DNA of 64,000 nucleotides from Hydrocarboniclastica marina (GTDB lineage: Bacteria; Pseudomonadota; Gammaproteobacteria; Pseudomonadales; Oleiphilaceae). Of the stretch, positions 25,720 through 33,944 are shown one piece after another (the stretch's first letter is position 1; every line of letters begins with the position of its first letter). The translations under genes and the position numbers were made by a program. The stretch covers positions 3,720,692 to 3,784,691 of the forward strand of contig NZ_CP031093.1 in NCBI RefSeq assembly GCF_004851605.1, read 5' to 3'. Below the pieces are notes generated by a model. That model was given only the letters and a program-made list of their open reading frames with translations, made no database searches and was not told where the DNA came from.

Positions 25720-26715
25720 TCAGGGCAGTACCGGCTCGTCCGGTAGAAACTCCAGGGTATAGGCCTTGCTCAGATCCATATCGTCCGGCGCTAGTTCAGC
25801 CTCTACCATGAAGTCGTATATTTTTTGCCAACGCTCATCGGTCATCACGCCAATTCCCAAGGTGGCGGCGTCGCCACCTGTCACCAACTCGTACTCCTTC
25901 ATTTTCTCGATGCCGTAGGCGATCTGCTCGTCAGTCATCTCTGGGTTGGCTTCCTGGATCAGCCGGTTGCCTGGCCCTGGATTCTCAAGGTAGCTCTTCC
26001 ACCCTTCCATGCTGGCCTGGACGAAGCGTCGGACCAGATCAGGGTTTTCTTCGACCAAGCCGTGTGTGGTTTCGATGGTGGTGGCGTAAGGGGGGTAGCC
26101 ATAGTCGGACAATAGGAACACAGATGGCTCAACACCTCCTTTGCGCATGGCAAAAGGCTCCGAGGAAAGGTAACCCTGCTGAACAATGCGCTCGTTGTTG
26201 AGGAAGGGCGCAACACTGAAGGTGTAGGCGTGTACCACCTCATCGGTAAAGCCGTATTCCGACTTCAACCATGGCCAAAAAGTGGAATGGGCAAATGCCG
26301 CAACGTATACCGGCAGCTCCTTTTCCTTGATCTCTTCAATTGACTTGATATTCGGGTGGGCAATAATAGCTTGGGGATCCCCCTGCATGGCCGCAGCCAC
26401 GGTCACAACTGGGAGCCCCTTGGCGACGGCGTTGATATTGCCGATCGGGTATCCCATCAGCAGGTCGTAACGGCCGCTGACCAATAGCTGCGTGCCGTTG
26501 ACCTGGGGGCCGCCCATCTTTATCTCGACATCAAGGCCGTGTTCCTCGTAGATACCTGCGGCAACAGCCTGGTAAAAGCCACCGTGCTCAGCCTGAGCGT
26601 ACCAGTTGGTGCCGAACACCACTTTATCCAGCTCGCTGGCCAGCGCCGGCGAGGAAATCCCCAGGCCGGCCACGACACCTGCAATGCCAAAAATCTTCAG
26701 TAACTTCGTTGCCAT
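25720..26715 (-). CDS. ABC transporter substrate-binding protein, NMT1/THI5-like
   Basis: A 331-residue periplasmic protein. Start ATG at 26715 follows AGGAGA and begins a Sec signal peptide (MATKLLKIFGIAGVVAGLGI, cleavage near ALA-SEL). The mature start WYAQAEHGGFYQAVAAGIYE and GLDVEIKMGGPQVNGTQLLV (split) place it in the NMT1/THI5 group. It is strikingly similar to the orphan protein at 32894-33886 (shared WYAQAEHGGFY, EIKMGGPQVN/DIKMGGPQVN and WPWLKSEYGFTD/WPWLKNEYGFTD), so the two are recent paralogues that may bind related ligands. A RutR-like palindrome lies about 45 bp upstream. Confidence 0.88.
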   Translation of the reverse strand: MATKLLKIFGIAGVVAGLGISSPALASELDKVVFGTNWYAQAEHGGFYQAVAAGIYEEHGLDVEIKMGGPQVNGTQLLVSGRYDLLMGYPIGNINAVAKGLPVVTVAAAMQGDPQAIIAHPNIKSIEEIKEKELPVYVAAFAHSTFWPWLKSEYGFTDEVVHAYTFSVAPFLNNERIVQQGYLSSEPFAMRKGGVEPSVFLLSDYGYPPYATTIETTHGLVEENPDLVRRFVQASMEGWKSYLENPGPGNRLIQEANPEMTDEQIAYGIEKMKEYELVTGGDAATLGIGVMTDERWQKIYDFMVEAELAPDDMDLSKAYTLEFLPDEPVLP

Positions 26716-26758
26716 GAATATTCTCTCCTGAACGTCAGCGAACACCGCATCCGGTATA

Positions 26759-26774
26759 TTGACCATTTGTTCAG
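26759..26774. promoter_or_regulatory. RutR-like operator upstream of the binding-protein operon
   Basis: TTGACCATTTGTTCAG matches the E. coli RutR consensus TTGACCANNTGGTCAA with two mismatches. It lies 44 bp upstream of the binding-protein start at 26715. A likely target of the TetR protein encoded at 51796-52482. Confidence 0.6.
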
Positions 26775-26916
26775 GTTTTTACTGCAACCCTCGTGCCAGC
26801 AAATAAATATCTATATTATCTTGTTTTTAATAGGTTTATCCATTTATAGCACGAGGCGGGCACGCATATTTGCACCGATAGTTGCCCGGTTGCACTACAT
26901 TTGGTCGCGCCTCAAA

Positions 26917-26941
26917 TGAAAAAGCCGCCCCAAGGGCGGCT
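26917..26941 (-). terminator. Rho-independent terminator of the deaminase/reductase operon
   Basis: AGCCGCCC (26923-26930) and GGGCGGCT (26934-26941) form an 8-bp GC-rich stem with a 3-base loop. On the minus strand the stem is followed by TTTTTCATTT, a T-rich tract. It lies 33 bp past the stop at 26974 and ends the operon that begins with the binding protein at 30730. Confidence 0.85.
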
Positions 26942-26973
26942 ATGTGAACCTGTGTTACACCGCGAAGGAAATC

Positions 26974-27633
26974 TCAGCGGCCCGGCGCCCTGGAGGCCAG
27001 CTCCACGGATGCTGGTTCCGGCTCAATCTGTCCGCAGAGCCTCGCCACTCGTGCGCCGAGGGCCCGCGAGATAGCCAGTTCGTTTTGGTCGACCCCAAGT
27101 GTGCCGTCAAAGCCGGTCACGGCGCTGGCACCATAGGGAGAACCCCCCTTTGTGGTGTGCAACAGCTCGGCCACACTATGAGGTACACCCGCGAGCACCA
27201 TGCCGTGCTGCAAGAAGGGTAGTAACAGTGAAAGCAGCGTCATTTCATTGCCTGAATGCACACCGCCTGTCGAGGTAAAGGCCGCCCCGACCTTGCCTAT
27301 CAGTGAGCCCTGTCGCCAGAGCGGGGCCACTTCATCGATAAAGGCCCGAAGCGGTGTGCTCATCAAGCCGTAGCGAGTTGGGGATCCCCAGATAATGCCC
27401 CTCGCCCACTCCAAGTCTTTGGCGCTGGCCCGGGGTAGCGAACGGTATAACGCCTGCGCTTCCTGGTAGTCGGGACGCGTGACGTCGATACTGAACTCCG
27501 GGTCCACAATGGCAACCCGGCGCAGACGCACTTCCGCCCTCTCAGACTGCGCTCCTGCCGCGATAGCCTGGGCAAGAGCCAGAGTACTACCGTAACGGGA
27601 GTCCACCACCACGGTTACTCGGCGGAGCCCCAC
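26974..27633 (-). CDS. Flavodoxin-like NAD(P)H-dependent oxidoreductase (WrbA-like)
   Basis: A 219-residue protein. The flavodoxin fold is shown by the FMN phosphate loop YGSTLALAQAIAAGA near the N-terminus, the WGSPTRYGLMSTPLRAFID segment and TSTGGVHSGNE. WrbA-type enzymes reduce quinones using NAD(P)H; related flavin reductases can supply reduced FMN to oxygenases. It is the last gene of an ABC transporter operon, directly after a deaminase (3-bp gap). Its role may be reductive handling of the imported heterocycle. Confidence 0.75.
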   Translation of the reverse strand: MGLRRVTVVVDSRYGSTLALAQAIAAGAQSERAEVRLRRVAIVDPEFSIDVTRPDYQEAQALYRSLPRASAKDLEWARGIIWGSPTRYGLMSTPLRAFIDEVAPLWRQGSLIGKVGAAFTSTGGVHSGNEMTLLSLLLPFLQHGMVLAGVPHSVAELLHTTKGGSPYGASAVTGFDGTLGVDQNELAISRALGARVARLCGQIEPEPASVELASRAPGR

Positions 27634-27636
27634 GGC

Positions 27637-28134
27637 TCAGGCCCCAATTCCGTGGCGTTGCCAGAATACTTCGTGTACGTCGGCCGCCTCGTCTTCCAGC
27701 AACGGCCCGAGGACCTCCACATCACGCTGCCCGGACGCAAACACAGTACGGCACGGCAGATCGAGAGTAGGATTTTCCGGATGGTTACCGGTAATCCGTT
27801 TGAGCCGGTGCTCGCTCACGCCATATACCAGCCGCCCCAGACCTGCCCAATAGGCGGCGCCAGCGCACATGCAGCAAGGCTCAGCGGAAACGTACATCGT
27901 GCACCTCGCCAGGAAATCAGGCCGCCAGGCTTTACTGGCCCGGGTCATCAGGACTCGCTCCGCATGGCCTGTCATGTCCCGGTCCGGCAGAAAGGCGTTC
28001 ACCTGCTCCATCAGGGTCTTCCCCTCAGCGTCTACCAGAATCGCGGCGAACGGGTGTATACCCTGGTCAGCGGCATCACCGGCGAGCTCGAGTGTCTTGC
28101 GCAAGAATGCCAGGTCGGACTGGGTTGGTGTCAT
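27637..28134 (-). CDS. Nucleobase/nucleoside deaminase (CDA fold, guanine deaminase-like)
   Basis: A 165-residue zinc deaminase of the cytidine/deoxycytidylate deaminase superfamily. His57 and Glu59 (TGHAERVL) and Cys87/Cys90 (SAEPCCMCAGA) form the zinc site and proton shuttle. The size and the PCCMCAGA motif fit guanine/nucleoside deaminases or TadA-type enzymes; it is not TadA itself, since the usual 'NAE/HAE' context and anticodon-binding residues are not evident. Position after an NMT1-type permease suggests it removes ammonia from an imported amino-heterocycle such as guanine, cytosine or a derivative. Confidence 0.75.
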   Translation of the reverse strand: MTPTQSDLAFLRKTLELAGDAADQGIHPFAAILVDAEGKTLMEQVNAFLPDRDMTGHAERVLMTRASKAWRPDFLARCTMYVSAEPCCMCAGAAYWAGLGRLVYGVSEHRLKRITGNHPENPTLDLPCRTVFASGQRDVEVLGPLLEDEAADVHEVFWQRHGIGA

Positions 28135-28162
28135 GGTCTTTACCTCGTTGTGCCGGGGCGGT

Positions 28163-28954
28163 TTAGTGCCCTTTCTTGGGCAAGCTCCAGGGAAAAAACA
28201 GCTGTTGCGACCACTGCACAGACTTGAACAGCAACAGGCTCACCACAGCCAGGAAGAACAACCCGGCAAAGGCCTGGGGTATGCGGAAAAATGACGTTGA
28301 AAACTGGATGAAGTAGCCCAGGCCCTCCTCTGCGGCCACGAACTCCGCCACAACCGCGCCAATGATAGCCAGAGTTATGGCGATCCTCAGCCCGCTAAAA
28401 ATATGCGGGATCGCATAGGGAATGCGGATTTGCCAGGTTTCTCGCCGGGTGGGTGCATCCAGCGAACGGCTTAGCTCGATCAGTTCGGGGGGCGTCTCGT
28501 TGATACCCGTGGCGGTTGAGACCACAAGCGGGAAAAAGGTCAGCAGACAGGTAATCAACACCCGCGAGGAATCGTCAGAGCCCATGAGCACGATGATGAG
28601 TGGCGCCACCGCGACCACCGGCGTGGACTGGACAACGACCAGCAGCGGATAGAGGGTACGTGACAGTAACTCCGAGCGCATCATGGCAACAGCTATGGGA
28701 ATTGATACCAGGATCGAAATTCCGAACCCCAGCAACGCTACCCGCAACGTTGCCCACAGGTGCGTGAGCCAACGGGAAAACTCCACTTGGAAAAAGGCAT
28801 CTACGATAGCGCTGGGGGCTGGCAGCACGTAGGCAGGTAAGGAGAACGCCTGGCACACTATTTCCCACAGCAGAATCAGGGCGACAAAGAATACCCAGGG
28901 CGAAACGCCTAAAAGGAAGGCTCTTGCCCGGCTATGAGGCGACATCAGGCTCAT
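28163..28954 (-). CDS. ABC transporter permease, SsuC/TauC/NMT1 type
   Basis: A 263-residue inner-membrane permease with about six hydrophobic segments and an EAA loop (ELIELSRSLDAPTRRETWQI). Its 5' end overlaps the ATPase gene by 23 bp. It works with the ATPase at 28932-29723 and the binding protein at 29723-30730, and is followed by a deaminase and a flavodoxin-like reductase. Confidence 0.88.
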   Translation of the reverse strand: MSLMSPHSRARAFLLGVSPWVFFVALILLWEIVCQAFSLPAYVLPAPSAIVDAFFQVEFSRWLTHLWATLRVALLGFGISILVSIPIAVAMMRSELLSRTLYPLLVVVQSTPVVAVAPLIIVLMGSDDSSRVLITCLLTFFPLVVSTATGINETPPELIELSRSLDAPTRRETWQIRIPYAIPHIFSGLRIAITLAIIGAVVAEFVAAEEGLGYFIQFSTSFFRIPQAFAGLFFLAVVSLLLFKSVQWSQQLFFPWSLPKKGH

Positions 28955-29723
28955 AGATATAAGTCCTTATGCGGTCCGCCAGCTCGCCAAAGCGAGCGTC
29001 GGAAATGGTGCGGGTGGTTCGGGGGCGTGGCAGGTCCACCTCGATCATGTCGAGGACGGTTCCAGGGCGCTTGCTCATCACCAGCACCCTATCGGCCAGC
29101 AGCACCGCTTCGGCGATCGAGTGCGTGATGAAGAGCACGGTTTTGGGCTGCTCTTCCCAGATCTTTAGCAGGTCGAAGCCAATCTGTTCGCGGGTCATGG
29201 CATCTAAAGCTGAGAACGGTTCGTCCATCAATAAAATATCCGGGTTCAGCAATAGCGCGCGCACGATACCAACCCGCTGCTGCATTCCACCCGAGAGTTC
29301 ATCCGGCATTTTCTCTGCGAAAGAGCCCAGGCCGGCCATCTCCAGCAACTCGTCGGCCCTCTTCTCATCGCCCTTACTGTACCGGCCGAACTTGTGTTTC
29401 AGGGGAAACAGAACGTTACGGCGCACGCTGAGCCAGGGCAGCAGAGTCGGCTTCTGAAACACGATACCGACATCGTCCCGCGGTCCATCCACCGGTCTGC
29501 CGAACACACTAACAGCGCCTTCAGACGGCTTCAGCAAACCCGAAATCATTCTCAGCAATGTCGACTTGCCGCAGCCGGATGGTCCGACCACCGCCACAAA
29601 CTCGTGGCGGCGAAGAACCAGATCAATACCGGTAACTGCGGGGGGAACTGACGGGTTCGGGTCATAGCGATGCCCCACGCCGGTCAAGGTGACAAACGGG
29701 CGGTTGGTAGCCGTGTCCGACAT
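28932..29723 (-). CDS. ABC transporter ATP-binding protein, SsuB/TauB type
   Basis: A 263-residue ATPase with Walker A (GPSGCGKST), Q-loop (VFQKPTLLPW), signature (LSGGMQQRVG), Walker B (ILLMDEPFSALD) and H-switch (FITHSIAEA). The ATG overlaps the stop of the binding-protein gene (TGATG). Unlike the other two copies it lacks an N-terminal extension. It energises the permease at 28163-28954. Confidence 0.9.
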   Translation of the reverse strand: MSDTATNRPFVTLTGVGHRYDPNPSVPPAVTGIDLVLRRHEFVAVVGPSGCGKSTLLRMISGLLKPSEGAVSVFGRPVDGPRDDVGIVFQKPTLLPWLSVRRNVLFPLKHKFGRYSKGDEKRADELLEMAGLGSFAEKMPDELSGGMQQRVGIVRALLLNPDILLMDEPFSALDAMTREQIGFDLLKIWEEQPKTVLFITHSIAEAVLLADRVLVMSKRPGTVLDMIEVDLPRPRTTRTISDARFGELADRIRTYIYEPDVAS

Positions 29724-30730
29724 CAGTCCAGAGTCTCCAGCAGGGAACGGTCGATAACCGACTCAGGGTCAAGGCTATCAGCGGGCAGGTTCTCGGCCTG
29801 CGAAACCCAATCCCAAGTCAGGGCTATCCTCTCAGGCGTTAGCGCACCCAAGCCGTCTCGCTCACTGACACTATTAAATACCAGCGGCATGGTGGCCTTG
29901 ACCTGGGCGGCTGCTACGTCAGCATCGACTTCGGGCACCATGCTTTTGAGTGCCGCACCAGCTTCGGATGGGTTATCCCGGGTGTAACGAATAGACTTAT
30001 CCAATGCTGCTATGAAGCGTTTGGCTACGTCCGGCCGCTCACTGAGGAACTTCTCACTGGCAACAACCGAGGAGCTGTATAACTCGAGCCCGGCATCGGA
30101 CCAGGGGATCACCACCAACTCATTGCCAGTCGCTTCGGCCTGGTCCTCAAACAACGGGACGTTAGTCACCCACGCGATGATGGCGTCGGTACCGCCATTC
30201 ATCAGCATGGGGCCAAGCGCTCCAGGATCGGCCTTGGTGAGATTGACAGCGTCCGACGGCAGTCCGTTTTCCGTTAGAACCAATGGCAAGAAAGCGTTGG
30301 AGGACGTGAAAGGAGAAGTAGCGACCTTCTTTCCCTGGATATCAGTAAGCTCATCGATGCCACTCTTCTCCAGGGTGAAGAACGCGTGGGGTGCTTGGTT
30401 AAAGATACTGTAGACCACTTTTACGGGGACGGACTCGTCCTGTGCCCTGGCCGCCATGACTGCGGCTATGTCGGCGCTGCCAATGTCAGCCTGATCGGTG
30501 GCGATTTTGGTGATTGCATCGGCCGAGCCCCGGCCGGTGGCTATATTGACCTCCAGTCCTGCGTCTTCAAAGAAGCCCTTCTGGACCCCGACATAGACCG
30601 GGGACTTGTCGCCTCCCGGCAGCCAGTCCAGCTGATAGGTTACCTGATCGGCAGCCATCGCGGACTGGGCCAGTAGCCCCGCCCCGAGGACAGCGCCCAA
30701 TATCAAAGAATGTGTGAGTTGGTTGCGCAT
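29723..30730 (-). CDS. ABC transporter substrate-binding protein, NMT1/THI5-like
   Basis: A 335-residue periplasmic protein. Start ATG at 30730 (MRNQLTHSLILGAV) follows GGGGAAG and opens a signal peptide cleaved near AMA-ADQ. The mature start VTYQLDWLPGGDKSPVYVGV and the ATGRGSADAITKIATDQADIG segment (split) are typical NMT1/THI5 features. It differs from the 25720/32894 pair and so probably binds another ligand. It heads an operon with ATPase, permease, deaminase and flavodoxin-like reductase, and a RutR-like palindrome lies about 38 bp upstream. Confidence 0.88.
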   Translation of the reverse strand: MRNQLTHSLILGAVLGAGLLAQSAMAADQVTYQLDWLPGGDKSPVYVGVQKGFFEDAGLEVNIATGRGSADAITKIATDQADIGSADIAAVMAARAQDESVPVKVVYSIFNQAPHAFFTLEKSGIDELTDIQGKKVATSPFTSSNAFLPLVLTENGLPSDAVNLTKADPGALGPMLMNGGTDAIIAWVTNVPLFEDQAEATGNELVVIPWSDAGLELYSSSVVASEKFLSERPDVAKRFIAALDKSIRYTRDNPSEAGAALKSMVPEVDADVAAAQVKATMPLVFNSVSERDGLGALTPERIALTWDWVSQAENLPADSLDPESVIDRSLLETLD

Positions 30731-30767
30731 CTGCTTCCCCTTTTCAGTCGTGGTTCTGCCCGAATAT

Positions 30768-30783
30768 CTGATCATTCGGTCAG
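30768..30783. promoter_or_regulatory. RutR-like operator (binding-protein side)
   Basis: CTGATCATTCGGTCAG is an imperfect palindrome with the same spacing as TTGACCANNTGGTCAA (four mismatches). It lies 37 bp upstream of the minus-strand binding-protein start in the region shared with the plus-strand oxygenase gene. Confidence 0.5.
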
Positions 30784-30837
30784 CTTTTAGGGACTAGTTG
30801 CAAAGCGCAGGCCAGGTTCAGGATATCTTGCATTTTC

Positions 30838-30853
30838 TTGGCCAAATGATCAC
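30838..30853. promoter_or_regulatory. Second RutR-like palindrome in the divergent region
   Basis: TTGGCCAAATGATCAC resembles TTGACCANNTGGTCAA with three mismatches. It lies 70 bp from the site at 30768. Paired sites would fit cooperative or looping repression of the divergent promoters. Confidence 0.4.
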
Positions 30854-31086
30854 TCAGGATAGACTGGCTCCGGTCCGGGAAAGGCCGCGACGGCTTCAGC
30901 ACCTCGTTTTATTGTTGTGGAAGAAGCTCATTTGGGGCGCTCACCAGGGCAGTGTCCGCAAATCCGCCTGCGCCCAAGTGGTGCAGAAGCTCCCGCCCCG
31001 CCCCGATTTGAAGCCTGGAGTCATCAATTGAGAAGGCGTTTCCTACCATGGCACGGCCGCTTGTCTATGGCACGGATCATGAATAC

Positions 31087-31102
31087 CTGACCACATGGAC
31101 AA
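31087..31102. promoter_or_regulatory. RutR-like operator just before the 2OG oxygenase
   Basis: CTGACCACATGGACAA matches TTGACCANNTGGTCAA with two mismatches. It overlaps an in-frame ATG at 31095 and ends about 28 bp before the preferred start at 31131. This supports the downstream start. Confidence 0.55.
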
Positions 31103-31130
31103 TTACCGAACCGCAAGTGCAGGAGCTCCT

Positions 31131-32108
31131 ATGCCCGAACATACCCGCGCCAATTCAGAATGCGCTCAGCTGCCCCTCATAGACATCGGCTTGCTGGCGA
31201 GCGAAAGGGCGGCGGATCATCAGCGGCTGGCACAACAGCTGGCCGAAGCGTGCCGTGGCACCGGCTTTTTCTATGTCCGCAACCACGGCGTTTCCCAGGA
31301 AATGATCGATGCAGTGTTTCTTCAGACCCAAGCTTTTTTCAAGCTGCCCACTGCCGAGAAGGAACGCATTAACAAAGCCTTGTCCCTTGCCAATCGAGGG
31401 TACGAGCCCCTGAAGGGGCAGACGCTGGAGCCCGGTAGCCCGCCAGACCTGAAAGAAGGCTTTTACATCGGCGAGGAGCTGAACCAGACCGATCCCCGCG
31501 TCCAGGCGCGACGGTTCAACCACGGCGCCAACCAGTGGCCCGAAAGCCTGCCGAAGTTCCGCTCCACAATGACAGCGTATTTTGACGCCATGAACGCCCT
31601 AAGCGCGCGCATCATGCAGGCCCTGGCGCTCTCGCTTGACCTACCCCGCGGTCATTTTAGCGAGTTCTGCCGACAGCCACTCTCGACACTGCGGCTACTG
31701 CATTACCCACCACAGCCGGCACAACCGGAACCGGGCGAAAAGGGATGCGGCGCTCATACCGATTTTGGCGGAGTCACTGTTCTGCTTCTGGATCACAACC
31801 CGGGCCTGCAGGTTTGGGACAACCAGATGGAAAGCTGGATCAATGCGGACCCGATACCCGGCACGTTTGTAGTCAACCTGGGAGACATGATTGCGCGCTG
31901 GACCAACGACCGCTACCGATCCACGCTGCATCGGGTCGTAAATAGCTCAGGCACTGAACGCTATTCGGTGCCCTTCTTTTACAGCGGCAACCCAGACCAC
32001 GAAGTCGCCTGCCTGCCGGGGTGCCTCGCTCCCGGAGAATTCCCGCTATACCCGGCCACAACGGTGGAAAACCATCTGATAGAAATGTATCGGAGGACCT
32101 ATGCTTGA
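31131..32108 (+). CDS. 2-oxoglutarate/Fe(II)-dependent oxygenase, isopenicillin N synthase-like
   Basis: A 325-residue non-haem iron oxygenase. The ATG at 31131 was chosen because AGGAG lies six bases upstream and a RutR-like operator covers the earlier ATG at 31095. Iron ligands His209 and Asp211 (GAHTDFGGVTV) and His267 (STLHRVVN), and the 2OG-binding Arg277-x-Ser279 (RYSVPFF), are intact. The DIOX_N domain (CRGTGFFYVRNHGV) is complete. It overlaps an alpha/beta hydrolase gene by 8 bp. The pair may oxidise a substituent and then hydrolyse the product. The likely substrates are nucleobase-like because of the operators and neighbours. Confidence 0.86.
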   Translation: MPEHTRANSECAQLPLIDIGLLASERAADHQRLAQQLAEACRGTGFFYVRNHGVSQEMIDAVFLQTQAFFKLPTAEKERINKALSLANRGYEPLKGQTLEPGSPPDLKEGFYIGEELNQTDPRVQARRFNHGANQWPESLPKFRSTMTAYFDAMNALSARIMQALALSLDLPRGHFSEFCRQPLSTLRLLHYPPQPAQPEPGEKGCGAHTDFGGVTVLLLDHNPGLQVWDNQMESWINADPIPGTFVVNLGDMIARWTNDRYRSTLHRVVNSSGTERYSVPFFYSGNPDHEVACLPGCLAPGEFPLYPATTVENHLIEMYRRTYA

Positions 32109-32865
32109 ATCAGCGCCCATAGCTACCATAACTCTGATTCACGGCGCCTGGGCTAGCAGCTGGGTCTGGGCCGAGCTTACTCTGCGCCTACAGACCCTTG
32201 GTTATCGGGTCATTGTGCCGGAACTACCCGGCAGCTCAGGGAAAATAGGGCAACCCGAAAGGGCTTCGCTGACCCGTTGTGTTGAAGAGGTACTGGATCA
32301 GTTACAGGGCGTCGAGGGCCCCCTATTCATAGTCGGCCACTCAGGCGGCGGCGTGGTCGCAACTCAGGTAGCCCAGGTCATCGCCGAGCGGATCTCAGGG
32401 GTTGTCTTCGTCGCTGGCATGATGCTGCCTTCCGGTATGGGGTTTGCTGAGATAGTCGAAATCGCGAAGGAGCGTGATCCCGCAGCCACAGGCATTTCTC
32501 CGTACCTGCAGTGGTCGCGGGACGGCCAGGTTTCCCATGTGCCACCGAGCGCAGCGTCTGCCATCTTCTTCAACGACATGGAACCGGACAGGGCGCAAGC
32601 CGCCGGCCAGTGCCTGGGCCCGCAGGCGGAGGGCAGCCGCGCTTTGGTACCGAAATGGACCGATGGCCGGTTTGGCAGCCTTCCCAGGCTTTATATCGAG
32701 GCCCGACTAGACCGTTCAGTTACCCTGTCAGTACAGCGGCTGATGCAGTCGCTGACTCCGGCGGCTCATATTGTCAGCCTGGAGGCCGGCCACGTACCCC
32801 AGGTCTCTCGCCCCGATGACGTGGCCGCTGCCATCGCCGACTTTGTAAACAAATATAGCAACTGA
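32101..32865 (+). CDS. Alpha/beta-hydrolase
   Basis: A 254-residue cytoplasmic hydrolase. It has the oxyanion segment LIHGAWASSWVW, the nucleophile elbow GHSGGG (Ser at about residue 82) and the catalytic His in EAGHVPQVSRP near the C-terminus. The fold and size match the salicylate-esterase/pyrethroid-hydrolase-like group (Abhydrolase_6). Its ATG overlaps the stop of the 2OG oxygenase gene by 8 bp, so they are co-translated. The substrate may be an ester or amide arising from the oxygenase reaction. Confidence 0.82.
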   Translation: MLESAPIATITLIHGAWASSWVWAELTLRLQTLGYRVIVPELPGSSGKIGQPERASLTRCVEEVLDQLQGVEGPLFIVGHSGGGVVATQVAQVIAERISGVVFVAGMMLPSGMGFAEIVEIAKERDPAATGISPYLQWSRDGQVSHVPPSAASAIFFNDMEPDRAQAAGQCLGPQAEGSRALVPKWTDGRFGSLPRLYIEARLDRSVTLSVQRLMQSLTPAAHIVSLEAGHVPQVSRPDDVAAAIADFVNKYSN

Positions 32866-32887
32866 CCCCGTTGGCTCGGGGTCAGTT
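32860..32887. terminator. Perfect stem-loop between convergent genes
   Basis: AACTGACCCCG (32860-32870) and CGGGGTCAGTT (32877-32887) form an 11-bp stem with a 6-base loop. It lies at the stop of the plus-strand hydrolase and 7 bp from the stop of the minus-strand binding protein, so it could end transcripts from both sides. There is no clear T-tract on either side. Confidence 0.65.
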
Positions 32888-32893
32888 GCCGGC

Positions 32894-33886
32894 TTACTCT
32901 CCAGTCTCATTGCCGTAAAGCGCTTTTACGAAGCGCCGGTCAAAGGCCTTCTGCCATTCGAGGTCCGCGGGTAGCGTGCCGGCCTCCACCATGTCGCTGT
33001 AGAAGGACTTCCACCTTTCGCGGGTCATGTTGCCGAACTGGCCCCCTTCAGCGGAGTCCGACAGCAAAATGCCCTCCTCCTGCATTTTTTCGTAACTGTA
33101 GGCCAGCAAGTCGTCCTGCATTTCGGGGTTATCCTGCTTGATCAGCTTGTTGGCTGCATCCGGATCCTCGAAGTAGGCCCTCCAACCCTCTGCGGTCGCT
33201 TCTACCATTTTCTGGACCACTTCCGGGTTCTGGTCGATCATGGCCTGGGTGGTGTCGAGTGTCGCCGAGTAAGCCTGCCACCCGTTGTCCGCAAGCAAAA
33301 GGCTCTCACCCTCTACTCCCGCCTGCTGCAAGAAGTAGCCGTCGTTAGTGACATAGCCCTGCTGAATGGCCTGCTTATTACCGATGAATGGCGCGAAGCT
33401 GTAGTCGTAGGCCCGCAACTGATCGTCCGTGAAACCGTACTCGTTCTTCAACCAGGGCCAGTAGGCGACGCGGCCCGCGGTGGGCACGCGCATGGCCTTG
33501 CCTTTCAGCTTCTCCAAGGAGTCATGGCCGACGTTGCGGTGCACTACTAGTGACTGGGGGTCCTTCTGGAAGAAGGCAGCCACGGTCACCAGCGGAATGT
33601 CCTGCTCCACCGCGTTAAGTGATTGCAGCGCATAACCCATAATGAAGTCGACCGAGCCGCCCACCAGCAACTGCACGTTGTTGACTTGGGGGCCACCCAT
33701 TTTGATGTCCACATCCAGACCGTGTTTCTCATAAATGCCAAGTGCCTTGGCCGCGTAAAAACCGCCGTGTTCAGCCTGGGCATACCAGGTCGTGGCCACG
33801 GACACAGGCGTCAGCTCTTCCGCTTGGACCGCGATCGCGCCCAGCGACAGGGTGACGCTGAAAATAGTTGACGTGACTTTCTTCAT
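32894..33886 (-). CDS. Orphan ABC substrate-binding protein, NMT1/THI5-like
   Basis: A 330-residue periplasmic protein; AGGAG precedes the ATG and a signal peptide ends near VQA-EEL (about residue 22). It is a close paralogue of the protein at 25720-26715, sharing WYAQAEHGGFY, IKMGGPQVN and WPWLK.EYGFTD. No ATPase or permease gene is next to it. It probably docks onto the transporter at 23972-25662 and extends its substrate range. A 2OG oxygenase gene starts about 1 kb upstream on the same strand. Confidence 0.87.
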   Translation of the reverse strand: MKKVTSTIFSVTLSLGAIAVQAEELTPVSVATTWYAQAEHGGFYAAKALGIYEKHGLDVDIKMGGPQVNNVQLLVGGSVDFIMGYALQSLNAVEQDIPLVTVAAFFQKDPQSLVVHRNVGHDSLEKLKGKAMRVPTAGRVAYWPWLKNEYGFTDDQLRAYDYSFAPFIGNKQAIQQGYVTNDGYFLQQAGVEGESLLLADNGWQAYSATLDTTQAMIDQNPEVVQKMVEATAEGWRAYFEDPDAANKLIKQDNPEMQDDLLAYSYEKMQEEGILLSDSAEGGQFGNMTRERWKSFYSDMVEAGTLPADLEWQKAFDRRFVKALYGNETGE

Positions 33887-33944
33887 AAAAACTCCTGTTG
33901 CTTGCTATTGATGAATTGCAGCGGCGTAAGTGCTTGTACGGTTT

